DNA of 64,000 bases. Origin: Ilyomonas sp965219515 (GTDB lineage: Bacteria > Bacteroidota > Bacteroidia > Chitinophagales > Chitinophagaceae). The notes under the pieces were generated by a model that saw nothing but the letters and a program-made list of their open reading frames with translations, ran no database searches and was not told the origin of the DNA. Numbering within the stretch: position 1 is the first letter of the stretch; the number at the start of each line of letters is the position of its first letter. Below, piece after piece: positions 54,296-62,579 of the stretch. The stretch lies in the NCBI GenBank assembly GCA_965219515.1, contig OZ244776.1, forward strand, positions 496,001 through 560,000, in the 5' to 3' direction. The translations under genes and the position numbers were made by a program.

Positions 54296-54970
54296 ATGAA
54301 ACTACTTTCGTCTTCAATATGTGCACTCGCTGTTGGTTTATTACTCATTAGCACTTCGTGCAGCAATCTGAACAGAACACAAAAAGGAGCCGCCATTGGT
54401 GCGGGCGGTGGCGCAGTGGTGGGTGGCGTTGTCGGAAAAATTTCTGGTAATACGGCATTGGGCGCCATCATTGGTGCTGCCGTTGGCGGTACGGCAGGCG
54501 CCGTAATCGGAAAAAATATGGACAAGCAGGCCGACGAAATTAAAAATACCATTCCGTCTGCAAAAGTTGAGCGTGTTGGCGAAGGCATTGAGGTCGAGTT
54601 TAACAATAGCGTATTGTATGGCTTTAATAGTGCCGAGCTTAATTCGGCGGCTTACTCAGCTTTGACTGATTTAATTACTGTTTTAAACAAATATCCTGAT
54701 ACCAACATAGAAGTACAGGGACATACTGACAGTACCGGAACAATGGAATACAATCAAACCTTGTCTGAAAGAAGAGCTGCTTCCGTGGCAGATTATTTAA
54801 AAGCGCATGGCATCAGTTCATCGCGCATTACTACGAGGGGATTTGGTAAAACGGCGCCTAAATACGACAACGGAACCGCAGAAGGCAGGGCGCAAAACCG
54901 CCGCGCTGAATTTTTAATTACTGCCAATGAAAAAATGAAAAAAGAAGCGCAGCAGCAGGCTGGACAATAG
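54296..54970 (+). CDS. OmpA-family glycine-zipper lipoprotein
   Basis: A 224-residue outer-membrane lipoprotein. The signal ends LLLISTSCSN (acylated Cys22). Residues 30-75 are a glycine zipper (GAAIGAGGGAVVGGVVG and GTAGAVIGKN) likely to insert in a membrane. The C-terminal OmpA domain (about residues 95-210) has NIEVQGHTDSTGTMEYNQTL and SERRAASVADYLKAHG, then GFGKTAPKYDNGTAEGRAQN RRAEF, the peptidoglycan-binding signature with Asp and Arg contacts. It should tether the outer membrane to the cell wall. A strong terminator follows. YiaD-like proteins have this same plan. Confidence 0.92.
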   Translation: MKLLSSSICALAVGLLLISTSCSNLNRTQKGAAIGAGGGAVVGGVVGKISGNTALGAIIGAAVGGTAGAVIGKNMDKQADEIKNTIPSAKVERVGEGIEVEFNNSVLYGFNSAELNSAAYSALTDLITVLNKYPDTNIEVQGHTDSTGTMEYNQTLSERRAASVADYLKAHGISSSRITTRGFGKTAPKYDNGTAEGRAQNRRAEFLITANEKMKKEAQQQAGQ

Positions 54971-55000
54971 AAAATTTATTTATAAATATTTATCATGGTC

Positions 55001-55032
55001 AATGCTTTGTAATTTTCTAATTACAAAGCATT
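55001..55032. terminator. Intrinsic terminator after the OmpA lipoprotein
   Basis: Perfect 14-bp stem AATGCTTTGTAATT / AATTACAAAGCATT with a four-base loop (TTCT), followed by TTCTTTTAT. It lies 31 bp after the OmpA stop. Confidence 0.8.
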
Positions 55033-55154
55033 TTCTTTTATGGCTGGGATAAATTACGGAATATAATCATAAAAAAGAGCAGATAAGCATGGTTATTGAA
55101 AGATTTTGGGCAGGCGAAATAACTTATTAATCATAATAATCTTAAATTTTTTTG

Positions 55155-55517
55155 ATGGCGCAAACCATTCTTGTTGCTGATGATGAAGAATCTATTGTGG
55201 AAGTTGTTTCTCTTTTTCTTCAATACAACGGGTACGAAACTTTAGAAGCGTTTGATGCCAAAACAGCTGTTGACATGGTTACGAAAAACCCCGATTTAAT
55301 TATACTTGATGTTTGGTTCGGACCAATAGATGGCACAACATTGTGCCGTTATTTTAAAGAACAGGAAGGCACCAGAAATATACCGATACTCATGTTTAGC
55401 GCGGCAAGAGATTTAAGAAAATATACGCTGGAAGCCGGTGCAGACGGCTATATAGAAAAACCTTTTAATGTTGGTGATTTGTTATCGCAGGTAAAAATTC
55501 TGCTTGCCCCGCAATGA
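55155..55517 (+). CDS. Stand-alone response regulator receiver protein
   Basis: A 120-residue CheY-like domain with no output module. TILVADDEESIVEVVSLFLQ gives the acidic pair; the phospho-acceptor is Asp53 in LIILDVWFGPIDGTTLC; ILMFSAARD carries the Thr/Ser switch (Ser here) and EKPFNVGDLL the conserved Lys-Pro. Length is normal. It would pass a signal by protein contact. No histidine kinase is in the window. A TTG at 55152 directly precedes the ATG; the ATG is used. Monocistronic. Confidence 0.92.
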   Translation: MAQTILVADDEESIVEVVSLFLQYNGYETLEAFDAKTAVDMVTKNPDLIILDVWFGPIDGTTLCRYFKEQEGTRNIPILMFSAARDLRKYTLEAGADGYIEKPFNVGDLLSQVKILLAPQ

Positions 55518-55610
55518 TGGTTTGTGTAAAAATTTATCACTTATAATTTTTCTCTTCTACGATTGTTTTATGCAGTTGTTAGCTTTGCAGTCATCCGATA
55601 AAGAATGAAG

Positions 55611-55618
55611 TAAATTTG
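55611..55618 (+). promoter_or_regulatory. Possible minus-7 box for era
   Basis: TAAATTTG fits TAnnTTTG, 19 bases before the era ATG. A TTG lies about 23 bases upstream, longer than the usual spacing to a minus-33 element. Confidence 0.35.
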
Positions 55619-55637
55619 CCGTTTATCGCTTAAATAT

Positions 55638-56510
55638 ATGAAAGCAGGTTTTGTAAACATATTCGGCAAGCCCAATGCGGGTAAAAGCACCTTATTAAAT
55701 GCACTGTTGGGAGAGAAAATTGCCATCGTTAGCGGCAAAGTGCAAACTACACGTCATCGCATCAAAGGATTTCTTACCAAACCCGGCGAGTACCAGATTG
55801 TTTTTTCCGATACACCAGGCATTATTGAACCAAGATACAAATTGCACGAGCGGATGATGCAAAGTGTAAAAAGCGCTTTGGAAGATGCGGATGTTGCCAT
55901 TTTGCTCGCCGATGCAAAGGTGTCGGCAGAAGAAAATCATTTGCTGTTTTCGTCTTTGCGATTAAAAGTGCCGGCCATTGTTGCCGTTAATAAAACCGAT
56001 AGCATAAAAGAAAATGAAGTAAAGCGGCTGACAGATTTCTTTTCGCAGCAGCCTTATTGTAAAACGCTGGTTGCCATCTCTGCAAAAAGAGGTGAAAATA
56101 CAGATGAACTTCTTACTTTGATTCTTTCATTTTTACCCGAAGGCGAAGCTTTTTACAATGAAGATGATATCAGCGATTTACCCACCAAATTTTTTGTAAG
56201 CGAGTTGATACGTGAAAAAATATATGATCTTTTTACAGATGAAATTCCATATCAAACCGCCGTCATCATCAATGAATTTAAAGAAAAGCAGACGCTCATT
56301 AAAATTCAGGCAGACGTGATTGTGCATCGCGAAACGCAGAAAGCCATTTTGCTTGGCGGAGGCGGCAGTATGATAAAAAAACTCGGAACGCTTGCCCGCA
56401 CCGATATTGAAGCTTTTCTTCAGCAAAAAGTTTTTCTCGAGCTGTTTGTAAAAGTGCGCCCCAAATGGCGCGATAATGATTTGCAACTGAAAGAATACGG
56501 CTATTATTAA
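55638..56510 (+). CDS. era: GTPase Era
   Basis: A 290-residue GTPase of 30S ribosome maturation, binding 16S rRNA near its 3' end. G1 is FGKPNAGKSTLLNALLG (residue 9), the G2/switch region is KVQTTRHRIKGFL, G3 SDTPGIIEP, G4 VAVNKTDSIK and G5 ISAKRG. The C-terminal KH domain contains VIVHRETQKAILLGGGGSMI and GTLARTDIEAFLQQKVFLEL, with RPKWRDND in the closing strand. Length is typical. It is followed by der, with a palindromic spacer that carries der's own promoter-like box. Confidence 0.97.
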   Translation: MKAGFVNIFGKPNAGKSTLLNALLGEKIAIVSGKVQTTRHRIKGFLTKPGEYQIVFSDTPGIIEPRYKLHERMMQSVKSALEDADVAILLADAKVSAEENHLLFSSLRLKVPAIVAVNKTDSIKENEVKRLTDFFSQQPYCKTLVAISAKRGENTDELLTLILSFLPEGEAFYNEDDISDLPTKFFVSELIREKIYDLFTDEIPYQTAVIINEFKEKQTLIKIQADVIVHRETQKAILLGGGGSMIKKLGTLARTDIEAFLQQKVFLELFVKVRPKWRDNDLQLKEYGYY

Positions 56511-56630
56511 GTAATAAGTTGTAAGTCTTACGTTGTAAGTTATGAACTTGTTACTTAAAACGTAAGACTGAAAACGTACAATATTTCTCCTGCTACTTAT
56601 AACGTACCACTTACAACCTATCACTTACTT
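56511..56630. repeat. Diverged inverted-arm element between era and der
   Basis: The left side (TAATAAGTTGTAAGTCTTAC, GTTGTAAGTTATGAAC) and the right side (ACTTATAACGTACCACTTAC) are imperfect reverse complements, and an exact 11-bp inverted repeat AGTCTTACGTT (56524-56534) / AACGTAAGACT (56559-56569) lies inside. The der minus-7 box falls in the right-hand end. Similar low-complexity arms occur elsewhere in the window. Confidence 0.5.
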
Positions 56631-56633
56631 TTG
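56626..56633 (+). promoter_or_regulatory. Minus-7 box for der
   Basis: TACTTTTG fits TAnnTTTG and ends five bases before the der ATG. The transcript would be leaderless or nearly so. Confidence 0.45.
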
Positions 56634-56638
56634 CCGCT

Positions 56639-57961
56639 ATGAGCTTCACTCTCGCCATTGTAGGCAGACCAAATGTAGGCAAAAGCACTTTCTTTAATCG
56701 AATGCTGGAACAGCGCAAAGCCATTGTAGATGATGTAAGTGGCGTAACGCGCGATCGTCAGTACGGCGTTGCCGACTGGAACGGTAAATCTTTCAACGTA
56801 ATAGACACCGGCGGTTTTGTGCCCAACACCGATGATATTTTTGAAAAGGAAATTCGCAAACAGGTTCGCATTGCCATAGATGAAGCCGACGCCATTGTTT
56901 TTATGACAGATGCCGCAACAGGCATCACCGATTTGGATGAAGCGATGGCAGATTTATTAAGACGAACTACAAAGCCGGTATTTCTTACCGTTAACAAAGT
57001 TGATAATAACAACCGGCTTTTGGAAGCCTCCGAATTTTATAGCATGGGCTTTAATAAAGTTTATTTTTTAAGTAGCATGACGGGCAGCGGAACCGGTGAA
57101 TTGCTGGATGAAGTGGCTTTTTTAATACCCGGCGAAACAGATGAAGAAACTGGTTTGGAAAGCGAGCAAAAACCATTGCCCAAATTTGCCATCATCGGTC
57201 AGCCGAATGTTGGTAAATCATCACTGCTGAACGCATTGGTAGGCGAGGAGCGAACCATTGTAAGCAGCATTGCAGGCACCACGCGCGATACCATTCACAC
57301 ATACTACAATATGTTTCAGAAAGAGTTTGTGCTGATTGATACCGCAGGTTTGCGAAAGAAAAATAAGGAGAAAGATGATCTTGAGTTTTATTCTGTTATT
57401 CGTGCCATTAAAGCAATGGACGAGGCTGATGTTTGCCTGTTGTTGTTAGATGCGGAAAATGGCATTACGGCGCAGGACGTAAACATTTTTTCGCTGGCGG
57501 CACGCAAAGGAAAAGGCATTGTGATTCTGGTAAATAAATGGGATTTGATAACCAAAGAAACCAACAGCGCCCGCGATTACGAAAAGCGTCTGAAAGAAAA
57601 AATTGCGCCTTTTACCGATGTGCCTGTCATTTTTATATCAGTATTGGAAAAAACGCGCATTTATAAAGCGATGGAAATGGCTTTGGAAGTGTATGAAAAT
57701 AAAACGCGCAAAGTGCCAACCAGCAAGTTGAACGAAGTAATGCTGAAAGCGATTGAAGCTTATCACGCGCCGGTTGTTCGAGGCAATTCAATTAAAATAA
57801 AATATGTAACGCAATTGCCGACGCACGTGCCTTCATTCGCTTTTTTTTCCAATTATCCTGATGATATCAAATCGCCCTATCGTAATTATCTTGAAAACCA
57901 GTTGCGGCAGAAATTTAATTTTAAAGGGGTTCCGATCCGGATTTTTTTTAGGAAGAAATAG
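56639..57961 (+). CDS. der: Ribosome-assembly GTPase Der (EngA)
   Basis: A 440-residue protein with two tandem GTPase domains, acting in 50S subunit maturation. First domain: P-loop VGRPNVGKSTFFNRML (residue 7), GVTRDRQYG switch, DTGGF G3, NKVD G4. Second: IIGQPNVGKSSLLNALVG (about residue 183), AGTTRDTIHT, DTAGLRKK, VNKWD and SVLEKT. The C-terminal KH-like domain starts about residue 350 (SKLNEVMLKAIEAYHAPVVR) and ends NFKGVPIRIFFRKK. Length is as expected. It closes a block of two GTPase genes. Confidence 0.97.
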   Translation: MSFTLAIVGRPNVGKSTFFNRMLEQRKAIVDDVSGVTRDRQYGVADWNGKSFNVIDTGGFVPNTDDIFEKEIRKQVRIAIDEADAIVFMTDAATGITDLDEAMADLLRRTTKPVFLTVNKVDNNNRLLEASEFYSMGFNKVYFLSSMTGSGTGELLDEVAFLIPGETDEETGLESEQKPLPKFAIIGQPNVGKSSLLNALVGEERTIVSSIAGTTRDTIHTYYNMFQKEFVLIDTAGLRKKNKEKDDLEFYSVIRAIKAMDEADVCLLLLDAENGITAQDVNIFSLAARKGKGIVILVNKWDLITKETNSARDYEKRLKEKIAPFTDVPVIFISVLEKTRIYKAMEMALEVYENKTRKVPTSKLNEVMLKAIEAYHAPVVRGNSIKIKYVTQLPTHVPSFAFFSNYPDDIKSPYRNYLENQLRQKFNFKGVPIRIFFRKK

Positions 57962-58176
57962 TCTGAACCGGGACAGACAGGTTGTTTGGGATTGCTGGAA
58001 TAGGCTTTTTATTTACCATAGAAATGCAAAGAAATTAATGAAGAAATCATTTGTGTCTTCACGCCTTTGTGGTGAAAAATAGCACTCGCTTACATGCTCA
58101 ATTATTTTCAGAATGGTGAATGAAGCGTCGCAACAGACGATACATCGAAGCGGTGTCGCTTATTCCAAAAAAAATA

Positions 58177-58209
58177 AAAAAAGCATTGCTGCTCCAGCGA
58201 TGCTTTTTT
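58177..58209. terminator. Bidirectional intrinsic terminator
   Basis: Stem AAAAAAGCATTGCTG / CAGCGATGCTTTTTT (one G-U type mismatch) around CTC. It separates der (plus) and the phosphohexomutase gene (minus), which converge here. Confidence 0.8.
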
Positions 58210-58227
58210 ATAAAATACAGAAGATTA

Positions 58228-59955
58228 TTATTTTAATTTCATGTCTGCAATCACAGCCTGAATTCTATCTTCCAGCTTTTTATGAGTGACTTCAAATTCT
58301 TCTTCGTTTTCTAAAATGGTATGTACACTAAAATAGAACTTAATTTTCGGTTCGGTTCCCGAAGGACGTGCTGATATTTTTGTTCCGTCGGCAAGAATGA
58401 ATTGCAGCACATTGCTTTTAGGTAAGGTAATATCCCACTCTTCGCCGGTTATCAGATTTTTACCTTTGCGAACATCATAATCCAAAAGCTGTAATACGGG
58501 AGAGCCATTTATTTCTTTAGGCGGATTATCTCGATAGCCCTGCATCATTTCGACAATTTCCTCTTGTCCGCGCATTCCTTTTTTTGTAATGCTGATGAGG
58601 CTTTCGAGATAAAAACCATAATGTTTGTAAAGTTCTATCAGCTTATCAAACAAGGTTAAGCCTTTGTTTTTTAAATAAGCCGTCATTTCGCAAAGAAAAG
58701 CAACGGCCGATACCGCATCTTTATCGCGAAGCTGATCGCCCACCATCAATCCAAAACTTTCTTCGCCGCCGATGATGTAGTTTTCTTTACCTTCTTTTTC
58801 TTTTATCAGCTCGGCTATCCATTTAAAACCGGTAAGCACATTGTAACAGGCAACCCCGTTTTGAGTAGCAATCGCATCAATCAGTTCCGTAGTTACGATG
58901 GTTTTAATCACCATATCATTTGGTTTGGCAAGCGCATTGGCTTTTCGCGCTTCAATCATGTAAGCGCAGGCCAGCACGGCGGTTTGATTGCCGTTCATCA
59001 ATACCCATTTTCCATTATTATCTTTTACACCAATGCCAACGCGGTCCGAATCGGGATCGGTTCCCAGCAAAATATCGGCATCAATTTCCTTTGCTTTTTT
59101 CAATGCCAGGCTCATGGCTTCCGCTTCTTCGGGGTTGGGGTAATTGACCGTTGGAAAATTGCCGTCGGGTGTGGCTTGTTCTTCTACAATGGTTACATTA
59201 TCAAAACCAAATGCTGTTAGCACCTGTGGTACCAGCATAATGCCACTGCCGTGTATAGGCGTGTAAACAATTTTTAAATCGTGCTGTTTTTGTATCACCA
59301 GCGGGTTTACGCTCAGGCTTTTCACCATTTTGATGTAGGCGTCATCCATATCTTTACCAATAATGGTAATATTGCTTTCGCCCCCATTCCATTTTACCTC
59401 ATCAACACTGCTGATGGCATCTACTTCTTTTATCACATTTTTATCGTGCGGCGGCACCAGTTGTCCGCCATCGTTCCAGTAAGCTTTATAGCCATTGTAT
59501 TCTTTCGGGTTGTGCGAAGCGGTACAGATAACGCCTGCCTGGCATTTGAGATAACGGATGGCGAAAGACAATTCGGGTGTTGGACGCAGGCTTTCAAATA
59601 AAAAAACTTTGATGCCGTTTGCCCCAAACACGTTAGCTGTTGTTTCGGCAAAAAAGCGGCTGTTGTTGCGGCTATCGTGCGCAATGGCAACTTTAATTTC
59701 TGCATCGCCATACGTTTTTTTTAAATAGTTGGCAAAACCTTGCGTTGCCATGCCAATAGTATATTTATTTACCCGGTTTGTGCCTACACCCATAATGCCG
59801 CGCAAACCGCCGGTGCCAAATTCGAGATTGCGGTAAAAGGCTTCCGTAAGTTCATCAGGGTTTTCTTTTTGAAGCTTTTTCAGTTCTTCTTTAGTATGAT
59901 CGTCATAATTACCGGTAAGCCATGTATTTACTTTCTGTTCAATAGCAGCATCCAT
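58228..59955 (-). CDS. Phosphoglucomutase/phosphomannomutase family phosphohexomutase
   Basis: A 575-residue alpha-D-phosphohexomutase. It has four domains in the usual order: a phosphoserine loop VICTASHNPKEYNGYKAYW (about residue 148), the Mg-binding loop LLGTDPDSDRVGIG, the sugar-specificity loop IGGEESFGLMVGDQLRDKD and the phosphate loop ISARPSGTEPKIKFYFSV. The N-terminal sequence FGTGGLRGIMGVGTNRVNKY is typical of the PgcA-like branch. It interconverts glucose-1-P and glucose-6-P and supplies nucleotide-sugar precursors, which would feed the polysaccharide cluster. Preference for Glc or Man cannot be fixed here. Confidence 0.93.
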   Translation of the reverse strand: MDAAIEQKVNTWLTGNYDDHTKEELKKLQKENPDELTEAFYRNLEFGTGGLRGIMGVGTNRVNKYTIGMATQGFANYLKKTYGDAEIKVAIAHDSRNNSRFFAETTANVFGANGIKVFLFESLRPTPELSFAIRYLKCQAGVICTASHNPKEYNGYKAYWNDGGQLVPPHDKNVIKEVDAISSVDEVKWNGGESNITIIGKDMDDAYIKMVKSLSVNPLVIQKQHDLKIVYTPIHGSGIMLVPQVLTAFGFDNVTIVEEQATPDGNFPTVNYPNPEEAEAMSLALKKAKEIDADILLGTDPDSDRVGIGVKDNNGKWVLMNGNQTAVLACAYMIEARKANALAKPNDMVIKTIVTTELIDAIATQNGVACYNVLTGFKWIAELIKEKEGKENYIIGGEESFGLMVGDQLRDKDAVSAVAFLCEMTAYLKNKGLTLFDKLIELYKHYGFYLESLISITKKGMRGQEEIVEMMQGYRDNPPKEINGSPVLQLLDYDVRKGKNLITGEEWDITLPKSNVLQFILADGTKISARPSGTEPKIKFYFSVHTILENEEEFEVTHKKLEDRIQAVIADMKLK

Positions 59956-60242
59956 AACAATAAAATTATTTGATTTTAGTAAGAAGAGTAACTAACAAAT
60001 TATGTGCAAGTATAGTAAAAGCAAATGATTTGACTGATGAATGTTCAGCCTGAGCGGATGGTATTGTTGCGCTGAAAACCTTCTTTTTTAAGAAGAAAAT
60101 TATTGTGATAACTCCTTTTTTAAGCGTAAGATTCTTTTTTTACAGTCAGATAATCAGAAGACAAAACAGATACGAATTCAGTTATTTAAAAAACCAATAA
60201 TAACAGAAATATTATTTTCGTTTGCATAAACGAAACCGACTT

Positions 60243-61007
60243 ATGTTCACTTCACTCTCAATAGCTACGCGAAACACACTGCAACGCTTGTTTGACACTT
60301 GTATTATTACGGAAGATAAGTATGGCGAAATAGACAATTGTCTGAAAAAAATAGTAAAAGCGAAAGATCGGTATACTGCCGTTTCCATAAAATTCAACAT
60401 TCCCTGGTGTGTAACGGGTATTATGCATTGTACCACCTGCGATTGCAATTTTAAGGTTCATCTTCACAATGGCGACGCGCTTAACGGCAGAACAACCAGC
60501 ATTCCTGTGGGTTATCCGAAACATGGAAGACCTCCTTTTACGTGGGAGCAAAGTGCGGAAGACGTTTTTCAGTTTTACAGGCTGCACAAATGGAGCGACT
60601 GGAGCATTGCCGGCATACTTTATAATCTTGAAATCATTCATCGCGACGAGGCTAACAAGGAAATGAAGATGTCAAAACTGTGGTGCTTCAGCAATCATTG
60701 TGAATCGGAAAAAAATATTGCGCAGCAAAAATGCGGTGCCGCCATATTGTTGCGCCGGATGGTTGAAAAACAATTGATACCCGTAGAAACCAGCTACAAC
60801 AGGCGATTGAGCGATTTAAAAATTTTAGCCAAAGAGATACAGTTTATGCCGCTTAAAAGCCTGCCTAAAGTGTTGGAGTTTCAGCGATTGCTAAATATGA
60901 GCGGCGCTTACCTGCGCGAAGACGGACGGGCCGGCATTTTTACGGCCGGCGCTTATCATGCCATTACAAATGAATATCTGCACGGCGATCCAAAAATTAC
61001 AGCATAA
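60243..61007 (+). CDS. Lysozyme-like family protein lacking the usual Glu
   Basis: A 254-residue protein. Residues about 50-160 resemble a lysozyme-like family whose hallmark is H-x2-E-S-x-C-x-F-x2-H-L-H-N-G-D-P, here FNIPWCVTGIMHCTTCDCNF then KVHLHNGDALNGRTTSIPVG; PPFTWEQSAEDVF and a WCFSNHCESEKN block complete the match. The residue aligned with the expected catalytic Glu is Thr65, flanked by three Cys (C63, C66, C68). No signal peptide is visible. The C-terminal 80 residues (LIPVETSYNRRLSDLKILAK and on) are an unmatched helical region. I recognise the family only by these motifs, so the assignment is tentative. Confidence 0.5.
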   Translation: MFTSLSIATRNTLQRLFDTCIITEDKYGEIDNCLKKIVKAKDRYTAVSIKFNIPWCVTGIMHCTTCDCNFKVHLHNGDALNGRTTSIPVGYPKHGRPPFTWEQSAEDVFQFYRLHKWSDWSIAGILYNLEIIHRDEANKEMKMSKLWCFSNHCESEKNIAQQKCGAAILLRRMVEKQLIPVETSYNRRLSDLKILAKEIQFMPLKSLPKVLEFQRLLNMSGAYLREDGRAGIFTAGAYHAITNEYLHGDPKITA

Positions 61008-61340
61008 AGGAATTATAACTGCATAGCAACATTTGCTTTCTTACTCACGTGTACATTTTTTTAACAAATCTAACCTCATAATCTGATTCAAAATATAAGA
61101 TCAGGTTGCTGTTTAAAGATTATGTTTATTGCCGTTGTTTCTTTCTTTTCAGTTGTTTATAAATCTGTTTTCACTGCCATTTTTCTTCTTTAGCTAAAGC
61201 CGTTAGCAATGTGTTTTATTTTCGCTTTTTTTCCATAATTGAATGGAATAGCTTTGCAGAATCAACCGCCTTAAAATATATTTACTACCTCAACAAAAGC
61301 TGTATTTGATAATTTTTGTAAAGAAAAGAAAGTAAGAAGT
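61008..61340. other. AT-rich spacer
   Basis: 333 bp with no gene found, strongly AT-rich, no repeat recognised. It should contain the promoter of the following small gene, which I could not place. Confidence 0.45.
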
Positions 61341-61610
61341 ATGTATTCATTTGAGCTTTTAGAAAAAGAGTGTTATTATATCGTTCAATTAAAACCAGAT
61401 GTCGCATTGAGTCTGATACAGGTGAAAGTAGTTACCGATAACTGCATGTTTATTATTAAATATAGCGAAGTAGCAGAAATGAACTGGGTAAAAAAAAACG
61501 AGGTCATTTTTGATATTGTTGAATGTTTAAGCGATGAAGCCGCGCAGCAATGGCTTACCGTGTATAACAACAGTGAAGATGCCTCTTATTATGAAGGCGA
61601 CGAAGAATAG
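61341..61610 (+). CDS. Small acidic hypothetical protein
   Basis: An 89-residue protein, acidic (ends NNSEDASYYEGDEE). It reads MYSFELLEKECYYIVQLKPD, then VKVVTDNCMFIIKYSEVAEM, with mixed alpha/beta character. I do not recognise the family. It is flanked by AT-rich DNA and stands alone, so it is called mainly on frame length and composition. Confidence 0.5.
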   Translation: MYSFELLEKECYYIVQLKPDVALSLIQVKVVTDNCMFIIKYSEVAEMNWVKKNEVIFDIVECLSDEAAQQWLTVYNNSEDASYYEGDEE

Positions 61611-61820
61611 GAAAGTTGTGTTTTTAATTTGCGATGTAAAAAATGTAAAACAAAAACGGAAAAATCTAAAATCTGAGTTCTTCATTTTTGGAAGAAAAAC
61701 CCGGCTTTTACTTTTGAATCTTACTTCCTGTTTTCTTACATGATGCCATCATACATTTGTAAACATCGCCGAAAATAATTGGTGCTATCGCGCGTTTTAC
61801 TTACAAAGAAATAGTCTGTT

Positions 61821-62498
61821 ATGCTGAAATACGGTTTTGTTTTAATGCTGCTGCTGGCGGGAAATAGTTTTGGTCAATGCAAAACATTTATGATTGGCGT
61901 ACACGGCGATACGCTGAATTGTACCGATAACGCAGATATAAAACAGGGAAAATGGGTGATTCAAACGCCCGATTTGCGCGGCGAAAAAGGGTTAGAAGAA
62001 GAAGGTGTTTTTAACGACGGTAAGCGTGAAGGCGTATGGCGCAGATATAGTTTACAGGGCGATCTGATGGCGGTAGAGAATTATAAATACGGCTATAAAA
62101 ATGGCAAAAATCAATATTTTGGCATGGCAGGATTGCTACGCGAAGAAAGCTGGCGCGCCGTAAATCCTGAATATCCCTACGATACGGTGGAAGTATATGA
62201 TTTGCAGGATCCGAATAAAATTACGCAACGCATTGTAAAAGTAGAAGGCAGCAGCTACCGGCATGGCACGTGGACGTATTATGATCCTTCTACCGGAACC
62301 ATTTCTAAAACGGAAGATTATGTATTGGACAAATTGCAAAAGCCTTTTAATAAAGGTCTGATTGCAAAGGAAATAACGGGAAAAGACAGCGCAAACGCTA
62401 AAAAAATTCCAAAACCTGCCGAGGTGCAGGCTTATGAAAAGAAAAACAGCGGTAAGAAAAAGATAAAGGTGCGCGACGGAAATACGGGTTATAATTAA
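61821..62498 (+). CDS. Secreted MORN-variant repeat protein
   Basis: A 225-residue protein with a signal peptide (MLKYGFVLMLLLAGNSFG, then QCKTFM). Residues about 45-150 carry MORN-like units (GVFNDGKREGVWRRYSLQGD, YKYGYKNGKNQYFGMAGLLR, YRHGTWTYYDPSTGTISKTE), the pattern of YwqK-type proteins. The C-terminal 60 residues are Lys-rich (KNSGKKKIKVRDG). Function is not known; in Bacteroidota such proteins are usually periplasmic or surface-exposed. It converges with pnp and shares its terminator. Confidence 0.75.
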   Translation: MLKYGFVLMLLLAGNSFGQCKTFMIGVHGDTLNCTDNADIKQGKWVIQTPDLRGEKGLEEEGVFNDGKREGVWRRYSLQGDLMAVENYKYGYKNGKNQYFGMAGLLREESWRAVNPEYPYDTVEVYDLQDPNKITQRIVKVEGSSYRHGTWTYYDPSTGTISKTEDYVLDKLQKPFNKGLIAKEITGKDSANAKKIPKPAEVQAYEKKNSGKKKIKVRDGNTGYN

Positions 62499-62517
62499 AT
62501 GAAAATTGCTTTACAGC

Positions 62518-62552
62518 AAAACTGCCGGAAACATTGTGTTTCCGGCAGTTTT
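62518..62552. terminator. Bidirectional intrinsic terminator
   Basis: A perfect 16-bp stem AAAACTGCCGGAAACA / TGTTTCCGGCAGTTTT with a three-base loop, between the MORN gene (plus) and pnp (minus). Confidence 0.85.
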
Positions 62553-62579
62553 GCTTTTGTGATTTATGTAGCGATTGTA

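Noticed and set aside
54296..54606. Minus-strand 104-codon frame inside the OmpA gene
   Set aside because: It is a shadow of the glycine-zipper coding region; the plus strand has the full OmpA signature and a lipoprotein signal.
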